27,017 nt of DNA from an uncultured Olsenella sp. (GCA_947253595.1 CAMXZR010000013.1:1-27017); one strand, 5' to 3'; shown: positions 17,665 to 26,889, counted from the first letter of the stretch. Made by a program: numbers and translations. The notes: generated from the letters alone by a model not told the origin.

Positions 17665-19629
17665 ATGTCAGACAGGGTGCTAGGCGGACGCTACACGGTC
17701 CAGGACAAGATAGGTGCGGGCGGCATGGCCGTGGTCTACCGCGGACTGGACGAGGTGCTGGGCAGAACCGTGGGCATCAAGACCATGCTGCCACAGTACG
17801 CCGGGGACGCCTCATTCGCCGCCCGATTCAAGCAGGAGGCTCAGGCCGCTGCTGCGCTGCAGAGCCCCTACATCGTCGCGGTCTACGACTGGGGTCGTGA
17901 CGGCGACACCTACTACATCGTGATGGAGTACCTGCGCGGTACCGACCTCAAGAGCGGCATTCGCAGGCACGGCGCACTCGACAGCAAGAAGGTCGCCCAG
18001 GTTGGGTCACAGATCGCTCAGGCCCTCTCCGTCGCGCACCGCCACGACATCATCCATCGCGACATCAAACCGCAGAACATCATGGTGCAGCCCGACGGCA
18101 ACATCAAGGTGATGGACTTTGGCATCGCTCGAGCGAAAAACAGCCACCTCACCACCGACAACTCCGTCCTAGGCACCGCCCACTATGTCTCTCCCGAGCA
18201 GACCCAGGGCAAGGAGCTCGGTCCTACGACGGACATCTACTCCCTGGGCATCGTCATGTACGAGGCCGCGACAGGCAAGGTCCCCTTCGACGGCAACGAC
18301 GCCATTTCGGTCGCGCTCAAGCAGGTCAACGAGCAGCCCAAGCCGCCCAGCCAGCTCAACCCCAGCGTGGACAGCGCGCTCGAGGGAATCATCCTCAAGT
18401 GCATGCAGAAGGACCCCGAGGCGCGCTTCCAGACGGCCGATGAGCTCTATCACGTCCTTCGCGACTACCTCGCCGGCAGGATGCAGGCGGTGAGCAGCGC
18501 CACGGCGACTGCCGCCATCCCCACCGCGCCGGTCATCGCCCCCCTGCAGCCGGTCAGCAACACCCAGACCATCCCCCGCATCCAGGCCAACGGTCACGGC
18601 CGTCCCCAGAGCGCCACCGAGCAGGCGCGCGAGAACGCCCAGCGCGAGGCGCACGGACGCAGGCGCAGGCTCGTCGTAGGGACCGCCCTCGTCACGCTCG
18701 CCCTGATCGCCGCCATCGTTGCGGTGGCCAGCCTCCTCACCAACCGCAACGCGACCGCAAGCATCCCCAACCTCTCCAACCTGACCGAGGAGCAGGCGCT
18801 GGCCGCCATCGACGCGTCAGCGTTCGAGAGGGGCACGGTCAAGGAGTCCTACAGCTCGACCGTCGCGTCCGGCCTGGTAATGGACCAGAGTCCCGACGCA
18901 GGACTCGAGAAGCCACGAGGGACCCAGATCAGCATAGTCATCTCGAAGGGACCCGAGCCAGCTGCCGACGTGGTAGTCCCCGAGCTCAAGAACATGTCGC
19001 CCTCTGAGGCGGAGCAGGCACTGGCCAAGGCCAACCTCGTGGGCCAGGCGGGCGACTCAGTCTACAGCAGCGAGGTCGAAGTGGGCAAGGTTGCCCAGCA
19101 GAGCGTGACGGCGGGTTCCAAAGCCAAGGCAGGCGACACGGTCACCTACCAGCTCTCGAAGGGCGTCGAGACCACCGATGTGCCCGACGTGGTGGGCTAC
19201 AGCGAGGAAAGCGCGAAGAGCACGCTCCAGAACAGCGGCTTCGCCGTGAGCGTAGAGCGCAGCGCGAGCAACAGCGTCGACAAGGGTGGCGTCATCAGCC
19301 AGACGCCCACCGGCAGTGCGGAGAAGGGCAGCACCGTCACCATCACGGTCTCCACCGGACCTTCCGAGAAGGACATCCCCAGCGTGGTGGGCTACAGCGA
19401 GAGCGGTGCCCAGAACGCGCTGGACAACGCGGGCTTCCTGGTCAACACGACCTACGCCGCGAGCTCGAGCGTGCCGCAAGGCAATGTCATCAGCCAGACG
19501 CCCACCGGTAGCGCCAAGACGGGGAGCACCGTCACCATCGTCGTCTCCACCGGCTCCGGAACGCCGGAGGGCGAAGGCGGAACATCCGGTAAGAGTGGGG
19601 GTACGTCAAGCACAAGCGAGGGCAGGTAG
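17665..19629 (+). CDS. pknB: PknB-type Ser/Thr kinase with four PASTA domains, 654 aa
   Basis: Residues 10-270 are the kinase: GAGGMAVVY loop, Lys39, H131-R132-D133, D151-F-G, an activation loop with LTTD, and SPEQ. A juxtamembrane linker rich in Ala/Thr/Pro leads to one membrane helix (about 337-357). Four PASTA repeats (about 367-640) follow, which in this family bind muropeptides or lipid II outside the cell. A Gly/Ser/Thr-rich tail ends the protein. Ala of the usual VAIK is Gly (VGIK). ATG 17665 is preceded by GGGAGAG; an ATG at 17653 would add four residues. PASTA 3 and 4 are near-copies at DNA level. It closes the operon and is followed by a terminator. Confidence 0.95.
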   Translation: MSDRVLGGRYTVQDKIGAGGMAVVYRGLDEVLGRTVGIKTMLPQYAGDASFAARFKQEAQAAAALQSPYIVAVYDWGRDGDTYYIVMEYLRGTDLKSGIRRHGALDSKKVAQVGSQIAQALSVAHRHDIIHRDIKPQNIMVQPDGNIKVMDFGIARAKNSHLTTDNSVLGTAHYVSPEQTQGKELGPTTDIYSLGIVMYEAATGKVPFDGNDAISVALKQVNEQPKPPSQLNPSVDSALEGIILKCMQKDPEARFQTADELYHVLRDYLAGRMQAVSSATATAAIPTAPVIAPLQPVSNTQTIPRIQANGHGRPQSATEQARENAQREAHGRRRRLVVGTALVTLALIAAIVAVASLLTNRNATASIPNLSNLTEEQALAAIDASAFERGTVKESYSSTVASGLVMDQSPDAGLEKPRGTQISIVISKGPEPAADVVVPELKNMSPSEAEQALAKANLVGQAGDSVYSSEVEVGKVAQQSVTAGSKAKAGDTVTYQLSKGVETTDVPDVVGYSEESAKSTLQNSGFAVSVERSASNSVDKGGVISQTPTGSAEKGSTVTITVSTGPSEKDIPSVVGYSESGAQNALDNAGFLVNTTYAASSSVPQGNVISQTPTGSAKTGSTVTIVVSTGSGTPEGEGGTSGKSGGTSSTSEGR

Positions 19630-19670
19630 GCGACCGTCCTCGTGACTGAACCCTTGCAACCGGCAGGCAA

Positions 19671-19701
19671 GACCCCCATCCATTGGGATGGGGGTCTTTT
19701 T
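19671..19701 (+). terminator. Terminator of the cell-wall kinase operon
   Basis: GACCCCCATCC (19671-19681) pairs with GGATGGGGGTC (19686-19696), loop ATTG, followed by TTTTT. Confidence 0.95.
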
Positions 19702-19760
19702 GGGGCGTCGCCTTCAATCGGTCGGACGATGCCCACGCATGCGATTCGCACGACCGAGCC

Positions 19761-19800
19761 AAAGAAGAGGCCCCGCACCGCATCTCTGCCGGTACGAGGC
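19761..19800 (-). terminator. Probable terminator of tRNA-Arg(CCT)
   Basis: On the minus strand GCCTCGTACCG pairs with CGGTGCGGGGC through an 11-bp stem that includes G-T pairs, followed by the pyrimidine run CTCTTCTTT. It starts nine bases after the tRNA. Confidence 0.6.
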
Positions 19801-19809
19801 TTTATTCTC

Positions 19810-19885
19810 TGGTGACCCCGATTGGATTCGAACCAACGACACCAGGTTTAGGAAACCTGTGCTCTATCCCCTGAGCTACGGGGCC
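19810..19885 (-). tRNA. tRNA-Arg(CCT)
   Basis: Acceptor GGCCCCG pairs with CGGGGTC (one G-T pair), then discriminator A and an encoded CCA. The anticodon stem CAGGT/ACCTG holds loop TTCCTAA with anticodon CCT, reading AGG. The T-arm is GTTGG-TTCGAAT-CCAAT. Confidence 0.97.
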
Positions 19886-19895
19886 ATGCAAAGGC

Positions 19896-19901
19896 ATTCT
19901 A
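19896..19901 (-). promoter_or_regulatory. -10 element of tRNA-Arg(CCT)
   Basis: TAGAAT on the minus strand lies ten bases upstream of the mature tRNA, the same hexamer and spacing as for tRNA-Leu(CAG). The -35 is not clear. Confidence 0.5.
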
Positions 19902-20090
19902 TCATCACCTGGGCGCGCGCGCAGCCCAAAGAGCAAACGTCTTGCACGAATTCGCTCCGACGCGGGACGCGATGACATTCGCCCGGCTGACGGAGCTCTT
20001 CGCACACAAGAAAGAGGGTCCGTGCGAACGAGGCCACGTTTCGGACGATCACGGACGACCGCCAAGCCAATTGGCGGCCGAGGTGCGCCC

Positions 20091-20771
20091 CTACCTCTTC
20101 TTGGACTTCTCCTCCCGCTCGAGCTCGTGCCGCCTGGCGTCCGACTCAAGGAGGGCGATGACCTTCTTGCTGCTCATGGATGCGACCTCGGCGTCGACGG
20201 CGCGGCGAAGGGGTCTCACCTTGCGCCAGTCGTACACGAAGGAAGCAATGATGGCCACATAGGCGAGGACGATGGCGACCAGCATCACGATGCCGGCGGG
20301 AGAGCCCGGGTTCGTTGCCGCCTCGGGGCGGAAGTAGGTGATGGACCAGGTGATGAGGGTGATGACGAGACCGGAGCCGATGAGCGCCCACCAGACGTGC
20401 TGGCTCTTCTTGAATTCGGGGCGCTGATCGAGCAGGATGCGGGACGCAGTCGCCCTGCGGTCCTCGTCATCACGGCGGGCATTGCGTGCCGCCCTGCGCT
20501 CCTCCTTCGTCATCTCGCTCTCGCTCTTGCCGGAAGAGGTCTGGGTCCCCCGACGCACCTTCTCGCTCGAGACGACTCTCACGCCCGACGCTGCCTCGCG
20601 GGCAGGACGCGCACGGGTGACGGAACGCCTGGTGAAGCCGGTACGGGGCCTGTCCCCCTCGTCACCGGTGCCCTCGGCCTTCGTTGCCTTGGGCTTGGGG
20701 GAAACTGCGGGAATGCTTCCCGCCTCCTCGGCCTCCTTGCGGGCCGCTTCGATGGTGTCACGCAGAGACAT
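20091..20771 (-). CDS. Two-helix membrane protein of unknown function, 226 aa
   Basis: The first 120 residues are charged and likely disordered, rich in Lys, Arg, Glu and Ser. Two membrane helices follow: VWWALIGSGLVITLITWSITYF (about 127-148) and AGIVMLVAIVLAYVAIIASF (about 159-178). A basic C-terminal tail ends EREEKSKKR. No family is recognised. Its ribosome binding site AAGGAG lies inside the last codons of purC, and its ATG overlaps purC by 14 bases, so it is translated from the purC message. A link to purine metabolism is not implied by the sequence. Confidence 0.75.
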   Translation of the reverse strand: MSLRDTIEAARKEAEEAGSIPAVSPKPKATKAEGTGDEGDRPRTGFTRRSVTRARPAREAASGVRVVSSEKVRRGTQTSSGKSESEMTKEERRAARNARRDDEDRRATASRILLDQRPEFKKSQHVWWALIGSGLVITLITWSITYFRPEAATNPGSPAGIVMLVAIVLAYVAIIASFVYDWRKVRPLRRAVDAEVASMSSKKVIALLESDARRHELEREEKSKKR

Positions 20772-21654
20772 GGAACTCCTTCATGGGCTTGAACTCGCTT
20801 GCGGTGATTATCTCGAACGCCTCGGCATAGCGCTTTGAGGTGCCCTCGATGACGTCGGGGGGAAGGTGTGGCGGCTCACCGGTCATGTCCCAGTTGGTCT
20901 TGAGCCAGTCCCGCACGAACTGCTTGTCGTAGCTGGGCTGGACGCGACCGGGCTCGTATCCCTCGGCGGGCCAGAGGCGGCTCGAATCGGGCGTCAGGCA
21001 CTCGTCGATCAGCGTGAGCCTACCATCGACCAGGCCGAACTCGAACTTGGTGTCGGCGATGATGATGCCCCTCGTGGCCGCGTAGTCTGCCGCCGCCTCG
21101 TAGATTCTGAGCGAGGCGTCACGGAGCTGTGCCGCCACCTCATCCCCGACCATGCTGGCGCAGCGCTCGAACGAGATGTTCTCGTCGTGGTCTCCGATCT
21201 CCGCCTTTGTCGAGGGCGTGAAGATGGGCTCCGGGAGCTTGGAGGCCTCCATGAGACCGTCGGGGAGCTTGATGTCGCAGACGGTGCCGTCCTGGTCGTA
21301 GGTTTTCTTGCCGGAACCCGTGAGGTAGCCGCGCACGATGCACTCGATGGGAAGGGCCTGGGCCTTCCTCACCAGCATCGATCGGCCGCTCAGGTAGTCG
21401 GCATAGGGGACGAACTCCTCAGGATAGTCTCTCACGTCCATGCTCAGCATGTGGTTGGGCATGAGGCTTCGGAACCTCTCGAACCAGAAGGCCGAGATGC
21501 GGGTGAGCACCTCTCCCTTGAAGGGGATCTCGTCCGGCAGGATGTAGTCGAACGCGCTCACGCGGTCGCTGGCAACCATGAGCAGGCTGTCCCCACAATC
21601 GTAGATGTCGCGGACCTTGCCGTGCGAGTCGGGACGAAGCTCCATGGCTTCCAT
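20758..21654 (-). CDS. purC: SAICAR synthetase (phosphoribosylaminoimidazole-succinocarboxamide synthase), 298 aa
   Basis: It joins aspartate to CAIR using ATP, the eighth step of purine synthesis. Family features are visible: GKVRDIYD, VASDRVSAFDYILPDEIPFK, ECIVRGYLTGSGKKTY, IIADTKFEFGLVDG and LIDECLTPDSSRLWP. Length matches the long bacterial and yeast-type enzyme. Start codons at 21666, 21654 and 21645 are close together; I chose 21654, with GGGAG at five bases. The product of PurC is the substrate of PurB, also encoded in this window about 4 kb away on the same strand, but with unrelated genes between them. Confidence 0.95.
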   Translation of the reverse strand: MEAMELRPDSHGKVRDIYDCGDSLLMVASDRVSAFDYILPDEIPFKGEVLTRISAFWFERFRSLMPNHMLSMDVRDYPEEFVPYADYLSGRSMLVRKAQALPIECIVRGYLTGSGKKTYDQDGTVCDIKLPDGLMEASKLPEPIFTPSTKAEIGDHDENISFERCASMVGDEVAAQLRDASLRIYEAAADYAATRGIIIADTKFEFGLVDGRLTLIDECLTPDSSRLWPAEGYEPGRVQPSYDKQFVRDWLKTNWDMTGEPPHLPPDVIEGTSKRYAEAFEIITASEFKPMKEFHVSA

Positions 21655-21809
21655 TGTCACTCCCATCGATGTGAACGGCCGTTGTCGTGTCGGGCACGAC
21701 GTTCCCATTCTAGATGAAGCGCGGAGAGGCTCCACATTCAACGGCCCAAGTCACTTAATGGCAACCTACCGCCCTGGACGGCCCGTGGGCACCTGAGCCT
21801 CGGCCTCCC

Positions 21810-23351
21810 CTACCTCTCCTGCTGCGCACGCCCCGCCGGCTTCCGCTGCTCGAGGGGAAGGTGGAGGGTGAAGGTGGTGCCCTTGCCCAGCTCGGACTCC
21901 ACGGCGATGACGCCGTTGTGCTTCTCCACAATCTCCTTGGTGAGGGCCAGACCGACACCGAGGCCCCCCGAGACCCGCTCGCGGCTCGCGTCCGAACGCC
22001 AGAAGCGCGAGAACACCCGCGGGATGTCCTCCTTTGCGATGCCGATGCCCGTGTCCTGGACAGAGATCCGTACCTCTCCCTTGACGCGGTCGCGCCTGAC
22101 CCCCACCACGACCCATCCGCCCTCGCCGGTGTAGCGCAGGGCGTTGGACATGAGGTTGGTCACGGCCTCGCGGATAAGGTCGGCATCAACCTGGGCGTAG
22201 CACTCGTGCGCGTCCGTCTTGTCGTCGAAGCGCAAGTGGAGGCCCCTCTCGTGGAAGAGCTGGTGCTGCATGGACACCATGCTCTTCACCAGATAGACCA
22301 TGTCGGTGCGCTCGAGCTTGAGGACGCGCGTCCCGTTCTCGATGCGCGAAAGGTGCAGCATGGCGTCCACGAGGCGGGAGAGGTGCCGCACCTCCTCGGC
22401 GACCGTCTCGAAGTGCTCGTCGTCGGAGGGGAGGACGCCGTCCTGCATGGCCTCGACCGTAGCAAGCATGGCCATGAGCGGCGTCCTGAGCTCGTGGGCG
22501 ACGTCGCTCGTAAGACGGTGCTCGAACTTGATGTCGTGCTCGAGCTCCGTCGCCATCGAGTCGAAGGTCTCTCCCAGGCGTCCGATCTCGTCGTCGCCGC
22601 GCAGGTTGGTCCGGGCCGTTAGGTCGCCGCTCCTGATCTGCGCCGCCGTTGAGGTGATCGTCTTGATGGGCTTGGTGAGGGCCCGGGAGGCGAGGTAGCC
22701 GATGATGCAGGCGAGGATGACGGCCGCTGCCGCCGCGGCGGCGACCGCCCCATAGGAGTTTGTGCGGAAGGTGGAGTCGGCGGTGCTCGTGAGGGCCGTG
22801 GATCTGTAGGCGAGGAGCCTGACGGTACCCACGACGTACCCAGAGGCATTGAGCACCTCCGACGAGACGACGGACTCGGGACGCTCGGAGGGGGAGCGTC
22901 CGCTCGTGGCCGAGATGCGATGCGAAACCGTCCAGGAGTCGTCATAGAGCATGGTCCCGTCGGCGTCCTCGAGCTGAACCGCCACGTCCGCAGACGAGAT
23001 CGAGGCGAAGTGGGCGTACCCCAGCACCTCGTCGGTCCAGGCTCCCGCGCTGTCGTACTGCGCCGCGATGCCGTCTGCGAGCTGATCGGCCAGGGTCTGC
23101 AGGTTCTGCTGGGTGTAGTGGCGGAACTGCCCCTCCCACACCACGGCGAGCACCGCCGAGAGTACGGCTGCGGTCATGATCGCCGTCAGAGCGAAGTAGA
23201 AGGCCATGCGCGCGGTGAAGGTCTTGGTGGGATGCGAGGAATCGGGCTTGCGATCCATGGTGTTGAAGGATGCCTTGGGAGAGTCCGACCCAAGGGAAGA
23301 GGCCTCACCGTACTCGCGGCGGGCCTCTTCGGTGTCGAGTATGTCAGACAA
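21810..23351 (-). CDS. Sensor histidine kinase, 513 aa
   Basis: Membrane helix 1 lies at about 49-71, an external sensor domain at 72-198, and helix 2 (Ala-rich) at about 201-222. HAMP follows, then the H box with His286 (SDVAHELRTPL). The N box NLMSNALRYTGEGG, the G1 box VQDTGIGIAKED and the G2 box GGLGVGLALTKEI are intact. This is a classical EnvZ/PhoR-type kinase. The start is a TTG at 23351 with GGGGAAG upstream; an ATG at 23258 would shorten the cytoplasmic N-terminus by 31 residues. It follows the response regulator by 12 bases. The signal is unknown; the sensor domain resembles no motif I can name. Confidence 0.92.
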   Translation of the reverse strand: MSDILDTEEARREYGEASSLGSDSPKASFNTMDRKPDSSHPTKTFTARMAFYFALTAIMTAAVLSAVLAVVWEGQFRHYTQQNLQTLADQLADGIAAQYDSAGAWTDEVLGYAHFASISSADVAVQLEDADGTMLYDDSWTVSHRISATSGRSPSERPESVVSSEVLNASGYVVGTVRLLAYRSTALTSTADSTFRTNSYGAVAAAAAAAVILACIIGYLASRALTKPIKTITSTAAQIRSGDLTARTNLRGDDEIGRLGETFDSMATELEHDIKFEHRLTSDVAHELRTPLMAMLATVEAMQDGVLPSDDEHFETVAEEVRHLSRLVDAMLHLSRIENGTRVLKLERTDMVYLVKSMVSMQHQLFHERGLHLRFDDKTDAHECYAQVDADLIREAVTNLMSNALRYTGEGGWVVVGVRRDRVKGEVRISVQDTGIGIAKEDIPRVFSRFWRSDASRERVSGGLGVGLALTKEIVEKHNGVIAVESELGKGTTFTLHLPLEQRKPAGRAQQER

Positions 23352-23363
23352 GGTCGTCTTCCC

Positions 23364-24089
23364 CTATTTCTTTGCCTCGCCGGCATCGGGTTTCTGGGCC
23401 ACCTCGAATCGGTAGCCCACGCCATGGACGGTATAGAGCCAGCGGGGGTTGCGGGGGTCGTCCCCCAGCTTGGCGCGGAGGTTCTTCACGTGGGAGTCGA
23501 TGGTGCGCTCGTAGCCCTCGAAGTCGTAGCCCAGGACCTTCTCGACGAGCTCCATGCGGGTGTAGACGCGACCCGGGTAGCGCGCCAGAGTGGTGAGAAG
23601 CTTGAACTCGGAGGCCGTGAGGTCGACCTCGTGGCCCTCGACCATGACCTTGTGGCCGGAGATGTCTATGACCAGGTCGCCGAAGTCCAGGACCTCCAGG
23701 GGAGGCTCCGCCTCGGTATGGGCGCGCCTCAGCAGGGCGCGGACGCGGGCGACTAGCTCTCGGGGCGAGAAGGGCTTGATCAGGTAGTCGTCGGCCCCGA
23801 GCTCGAGGCCGATGATGCGGTCCTCAACCTCGCCCTTCGCGGTGAGCATGATGATGGGCACGCTCGAGGTCTCGCGCACGGCGCGGCAAACGCGCTCGCC
23901 CGAGAGCTGGGGAAGCATGAGGTCGAGCACGATGAGGTCGAAGCTGTGCTTCTCGAACTCCTCAAGGGCACTCTTTCCGTCGCCGACCCCACGCACGATG
24001 TAGCCCTCGCGCTCGAGGTACGCCGCAACCGCGTCACGGATGGTCTTCTCGTCCTCAACGAGCAGAATCTTCTTCTCTTCCGAAGCCAT
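23364..24089 (-). CDS. OmpR-type response regulator, 241 aa
   Basis: The receiver domain (1-120) contains the acidic pair in VEDE, the phosphorylated Asp56 (LIVLDLMLP), and Lys in YLIKPFSPREL. The winged-helix DNA-binding domain (about 140-230) shows LTASEFKLLTTLARYPGRVY and TIDSHVKNLRAKLG ending in GVGYRFE. ATG 24089 is preceded by GAGGGGGG; the open frame upstream is not similar to the family. It is the partner of the kinase encoded 12 bases downstream. It may regulate its own promoter in the 24090-24199 gap. Confidence 0.95.
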   Translation of the reverse strand: MASEEKKILLVEDEKTIRDAVAAYLEREGYIVRGVGDGKSALEEFEKHSFDLIVLDLMLPQLSGERVCRAVRETSSVPIIMLTAKGEVEDRIIGLELGADDYLIKPFSPRELVARVRALLRRAHTEAEPPLEVLDFGDLVIDISGHKVMVEGHEVDLTASEFKLLTTLARYPGRVYTRMELVEKVLGYDFEGYERTIDSHVKNLRAKLGDDPRNPRWLYTVHGVGYRFEVAQKPDAGEAKK

Positions 24090-24144
24090 TCCGGCCCCCC
24101 TCACGTACCGCCGATGCCCTCTGCGCCCACATCGGACACGAGCG

Positions 24145-24172
24145 CCCAATTTGTCTATAGCGAAATCATTTT
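24145..24172 (-). promoter_or_regulatory. AT-rich candidate promoter region of the two-component operon
   Basis: On the minus strand TAAAAT and, further down, TATAGA are possible -10 hexamers in the gap between the lipoprotein and the regulator. No good -35 is visible, so the exact promoter is not resolved. Confidence 0.35.
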
Positions 24173-24199
24173 AGCGCAGATGCGGAGCGGAACCGGAAA

Positions 24200-25405
24200 C
24201 TAGAGCGCGAAGGACCTCACCGAAACCGCCGACGGATAGCCAGTCTTCTCGTCCTTGACCGTAGCAAAGGTGACGAAGGCATCGCTCGTCCCCAGCGAGG
24301 CGGGATACTCACCGTAGTCTATGCAGCGGTTGGAGGCCGAGAGCACCGAGTATGTCCTGGCGTTGGTGTCCACGACGAAGTAGGAAGAGGTGCTCTTGAT
24401 GACGAAGACGTCCCCCCTGCCCGCCACAGCCGCCGACGGCTCGCGCGAGAGCATGACGAAGGGGCCGGCACCGCTGCCTATGTAGGTTCCCATCTGGCCC
24501 AGGAGCCCACCCGAGGAGTAGCTCGCCTCGATGGAGAAGGCGAAGCGGTCGCCGATTCGGACGGCATTGAGGGGCCTCACCGACGCGGGCAGCACGAGCT
24601 GGTCAACCTTAGTCGCAAGCTTGTCAGAGAGCGAGTACGCCGTAATGCCATAGAAGGTCCCCTGGTCCGCATTCACGCGAGGCACGAGCGTGACGGTCCC
24701 ATCCGAGACGGCCGGCTCGGTGGCAAAGCGGCCGGGAGACTCGACCACCGCCTGGGCGCTCGAGTCCCCCGTCTGCCAGAGGTAGCAGAAGGAGTGCTCG
24801 GTCCTCTTCGACCCCGAGGCGGAAGGCATGACCTGCCAGAGCACCTTGGAGCCCGTGACCGCGAAGCGCGGCGGGTCGTAGTCCGGGCCAGCGGTCCAGA
24901 GCGTAGAGGCGTTGCCGGAGAGCTCGCCGCCCGAGAAGGGGGCGGCATAGAGCGTCCAGCCGTGGGTGAGCAGGTTGAGCTCGACCCAGGCGTAGGCCGC
25001 GTCGGAGCAGCGCACGTCATAGATGACCATGTTGCTCGCGTCCTCGGCCAGGGGCTTGGGGACCACCTCGCTGACCTGCCCCGTCGCAGTGGAGAAGGCA
25101 CCCCCCTTGACCATGGGGTTTGAGCTTGAGCCCGCAGTGGTGCAGGGCACCCATGACCCCTCGCCGGGATGTAGCACGTTGCCCAGGGGAACGGTCCAGG
25201 AGCCCTGCTGCTCGATGGGGAGCTTCTCGGCCTCCTGGTAGCTCTCGAGGATGTTGGTGGCGGACTCGTCGCCAACAACCACCGGGCTCGATCCCTCCTC
25301 CGACGCGTGCTTGCATCCCGCGAGGACGCCCACGCTCGCCACGGTCACGCCGGCGGCCGCCGTCGCGCGCAGGAGCTCCCTCCTGGTGATGCTGTGTTCC
25401 GTCAT
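24200..25405 (-). CDS. Tat-type lipoprotein of unknown function, 401 aa
   Basis: The N-terminus has a twin-arginine motif (ITRRELLRA), an Ala/Val-rich hydrophobic stretch, and a lipobox LAGC at about residues 28-31. It is therefore predicted to be exported folded and anchored by lipid. The rest is Ser/Gly-rich and beta-rich, with repeated short strand-turn units (for example FAVTGSKVLWQVMP, GRGDVFVIKSTSSYFVVDT) that look like a beta-propeller; this is an inference from pattern. No catalytic motif is seen. ATG 25405 follows AAAGGGGTG at about twelve bases. It lies upstream of the two-component system, so it could be its accessory sensor or target. Confidence 0.75.
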   Translation of the reverse strand: MTEHSITRRELLRATAAAGVTVASVGVLAGCKHASEEGSSPVVVGDESATNILESYQEAEKLPIEQQGSWTVPLGNVLHPGEGSWVPCTTAGSSSNPMVKGGAFSTATGQVSEVVPKPLAEDASNMVIYDVRCSDAAYAWVELNLLTHGWTLYAAPFSGGELSGNASTLWTAGPDYDPPRFAVTGSKVLWQVMPSASGSKRTEHSFCYLWQTGDSSAQAVVESPGRFATEPAVSDGTVTLVPRVNADQGTFYGITAYSLSDKLATKVDQLVLPASVRPLNAVRIGDRFAFSIEASYSSGGLLGQMGTYIGSGAGPFVMLSREPSAAVAGRGDVFVIKSTSSYFVVDTNARTYSVLSASNRCIDYGEYPASLGTSDAFVTFATVKDEKTGYPSAVSVRSFAL

Positions 25406-25480
25406 GCGAGAAGGCACCCCTTTCTGGGCTTGGTCTGATCGGGTTCCCGAGCGTCGCGCTACGACGCGACCTGCGGGAGG

Positions 25481-26827
25481 CTAGTCGAAGCTCAGGGTCT
25501 CGAGGCGCTCGAAGAGCACGTCGGACCTGGTTAGAAAGCTGCGCGGGTCGAAGATGGCATCCATCTGCCCGGCCGTGAGCGTGCAGGCCGGATCGGCCTC
25601 GAGCTTCTCGCGGAAGCTCGTCCCCTGCTCGCAGCGCTGGATCTCTTCCCAGGTGGCCATGGCGTTGGACTGAACCACCTTGTAGGCGTCCTCGCGGCTC
25701 ATGCCCGTGTCCACAAGAGCGAGGAGGACCTTGGACGAGAAGAGCATCCCACGGGTGCGATTGAGGTTGGCCATCATCTGGGCGGGATAGAGGACGAGGC
25801 CGTCCACGATGCGGATGAGGCAGCCGAACATGTGGTCGAGGGCGATGAGGCTGTCGGCCTGCGCCACGCGCTCGGCCGAGCTGTGGCTGATATCGCGCTC
25901 GTGCCAGAGGGCGACGTTGTCGAAGGCGACCTGAGCGTTCGCCTTGACCACGCGAGAGAGGCCGCAGACCTTCTCGACGGTGATGGGATTGCGCTTGTGG
26001 GGCATGGCGCTCGAACCCTTCTGTCCCTTGCGGAAGGGCTCCTCCACCTCGAGGGTGTCTGTCTTCTGGAGGTTGCGGATCTCGGTGGCGATGCGCTCGC
26101 AGGTAGCGGCGCAGGTGGCGAGGACACCGGCGAGATATGCATGGTGGTCTCGGCTGATGACCTGGGTGGAGAGCGGGTCATGGGCAAGGCCCAGGTGCTC
26201 GCAGACGTACTCCTCGACGCGGGGGTCGATGGACGAGTAGGTCCCCACCGCGCCGCTGATGGCACCGAAGGCCACGTTCTTCCGGGCGTCCCTCAGGCGG
26301 TCGTGGTCTCGCTTGAGCTCCCACGCCCAGCTGCCGAACTTCATGCCGAAGGTCATGGGCTCGGCGTGGATGCCGTGGGTGCGGCCCACGCAGAGGGTGT
26401 CCCTCTCCTCGAAGGCACGCCTCTTGCAGACCTCGCCCAGCTGGGCGCAGTCCTCCAGGAGGATGTCCACGGCCTGCGCGAGCTGGTAGCAGAGGGCCGT
26501 GTCTCCCAGGTCCGAGCTGGTCATGCCATAGTGCACGTGACGACTGGGCTTGGGCTGCCCCTCGGGCACCTCGGCGTCGATGTAGAAGCCCATGTTGGTC
26601 AGGAAGGCGATGACGTCGTGGTTGGTCACCGCCTCGATCTGGTCGACCTCGTCCTTGTCGAAGGCGGCATGGTCGCGAATCCAGCGGGCCTCGTCCCTGG
26701 TGATGCCACCTTGCCCCAGCTCGGCGTGGGCCTCGCAGGCCAGGACCTCGATCTCCTGCCAGATGGCGTACTTGTTCTGAAGCGAGAAGATGTGGCCCAT
26801 CTGGGGGCGGGTGTAGCGGTCGATCAT
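25481..26827 (-). CDS. purB: Adenylosuccinate lyase, 448 aa
   Basis: It releases fumarate from SAICAR and from adenylosuccinate, acting twice in purine synthesis. Family features are MIDRYTRPQMG at the start, HYGMTSSDLGDT, GRTHGIHAEPMTFGMKFGSW, and the signature GSSAMPHKRNP near residue 270 with the catalytic Ser. Length is usual for the short bacterial type. ATG 26827 is preceded by AAAGGA at seven bases. It lies on the same strand as purC but is separated by the lipoprotein and two-component genes. Confidence 0.97.
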   Translation of the reverse strand: MIDRYTRPQMGHIFSLQNKYAIWQEIEVLACEAHAELGQGGITRDEARWIRDHAAFDKDEVDQIEAVTNHDVIAFLTNMGFYIDAEVPEGQPKPSRHVHYGMTSSDLGDTALCYQLAQAVDILLEDCAQLGEVCKRRAFEERDTLCVGRTHGIHAEPMTFGMKFGSWAWELKRDHDRLRDARKNVAFGAISGAVGTYSSIDPRVEEYVCEHLGLAHDPLSTQVISRDHHAYLAGVLATCAATCERIATEIRNLQKTDTLEVEEPFRKGQKGSSAMPHKRNPITVEKVCGLSRVVKANAQVAFDNVALWHERDISHSSAERVAQADSLIALDHMFGCLIRIVDGLVLYPAQMMANLNRTRGMLFSSKVLLALVDTGMSREDAYKVVQSNAMATWEEIQRCEQGTSFREKLEADPACTLTAGQMDAIFDPRSFLTRSDVLFERLETLSFD

Positions 26828-26889
26828 GAGCGGTCCTTTCCGCCGGTATGCCTTCACCCTGCGATTCTACCGCGATGCCGGCCCATCTC

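Noticed and set aside
20059..20077. CCGCCAA-GCCAA-TTGGCGG hairpin as terminator of the purC unit
   Set aside because: It is a perfect 7-bp stem in the right place but has no T-tract on either strand, so I do not call it a terminator.
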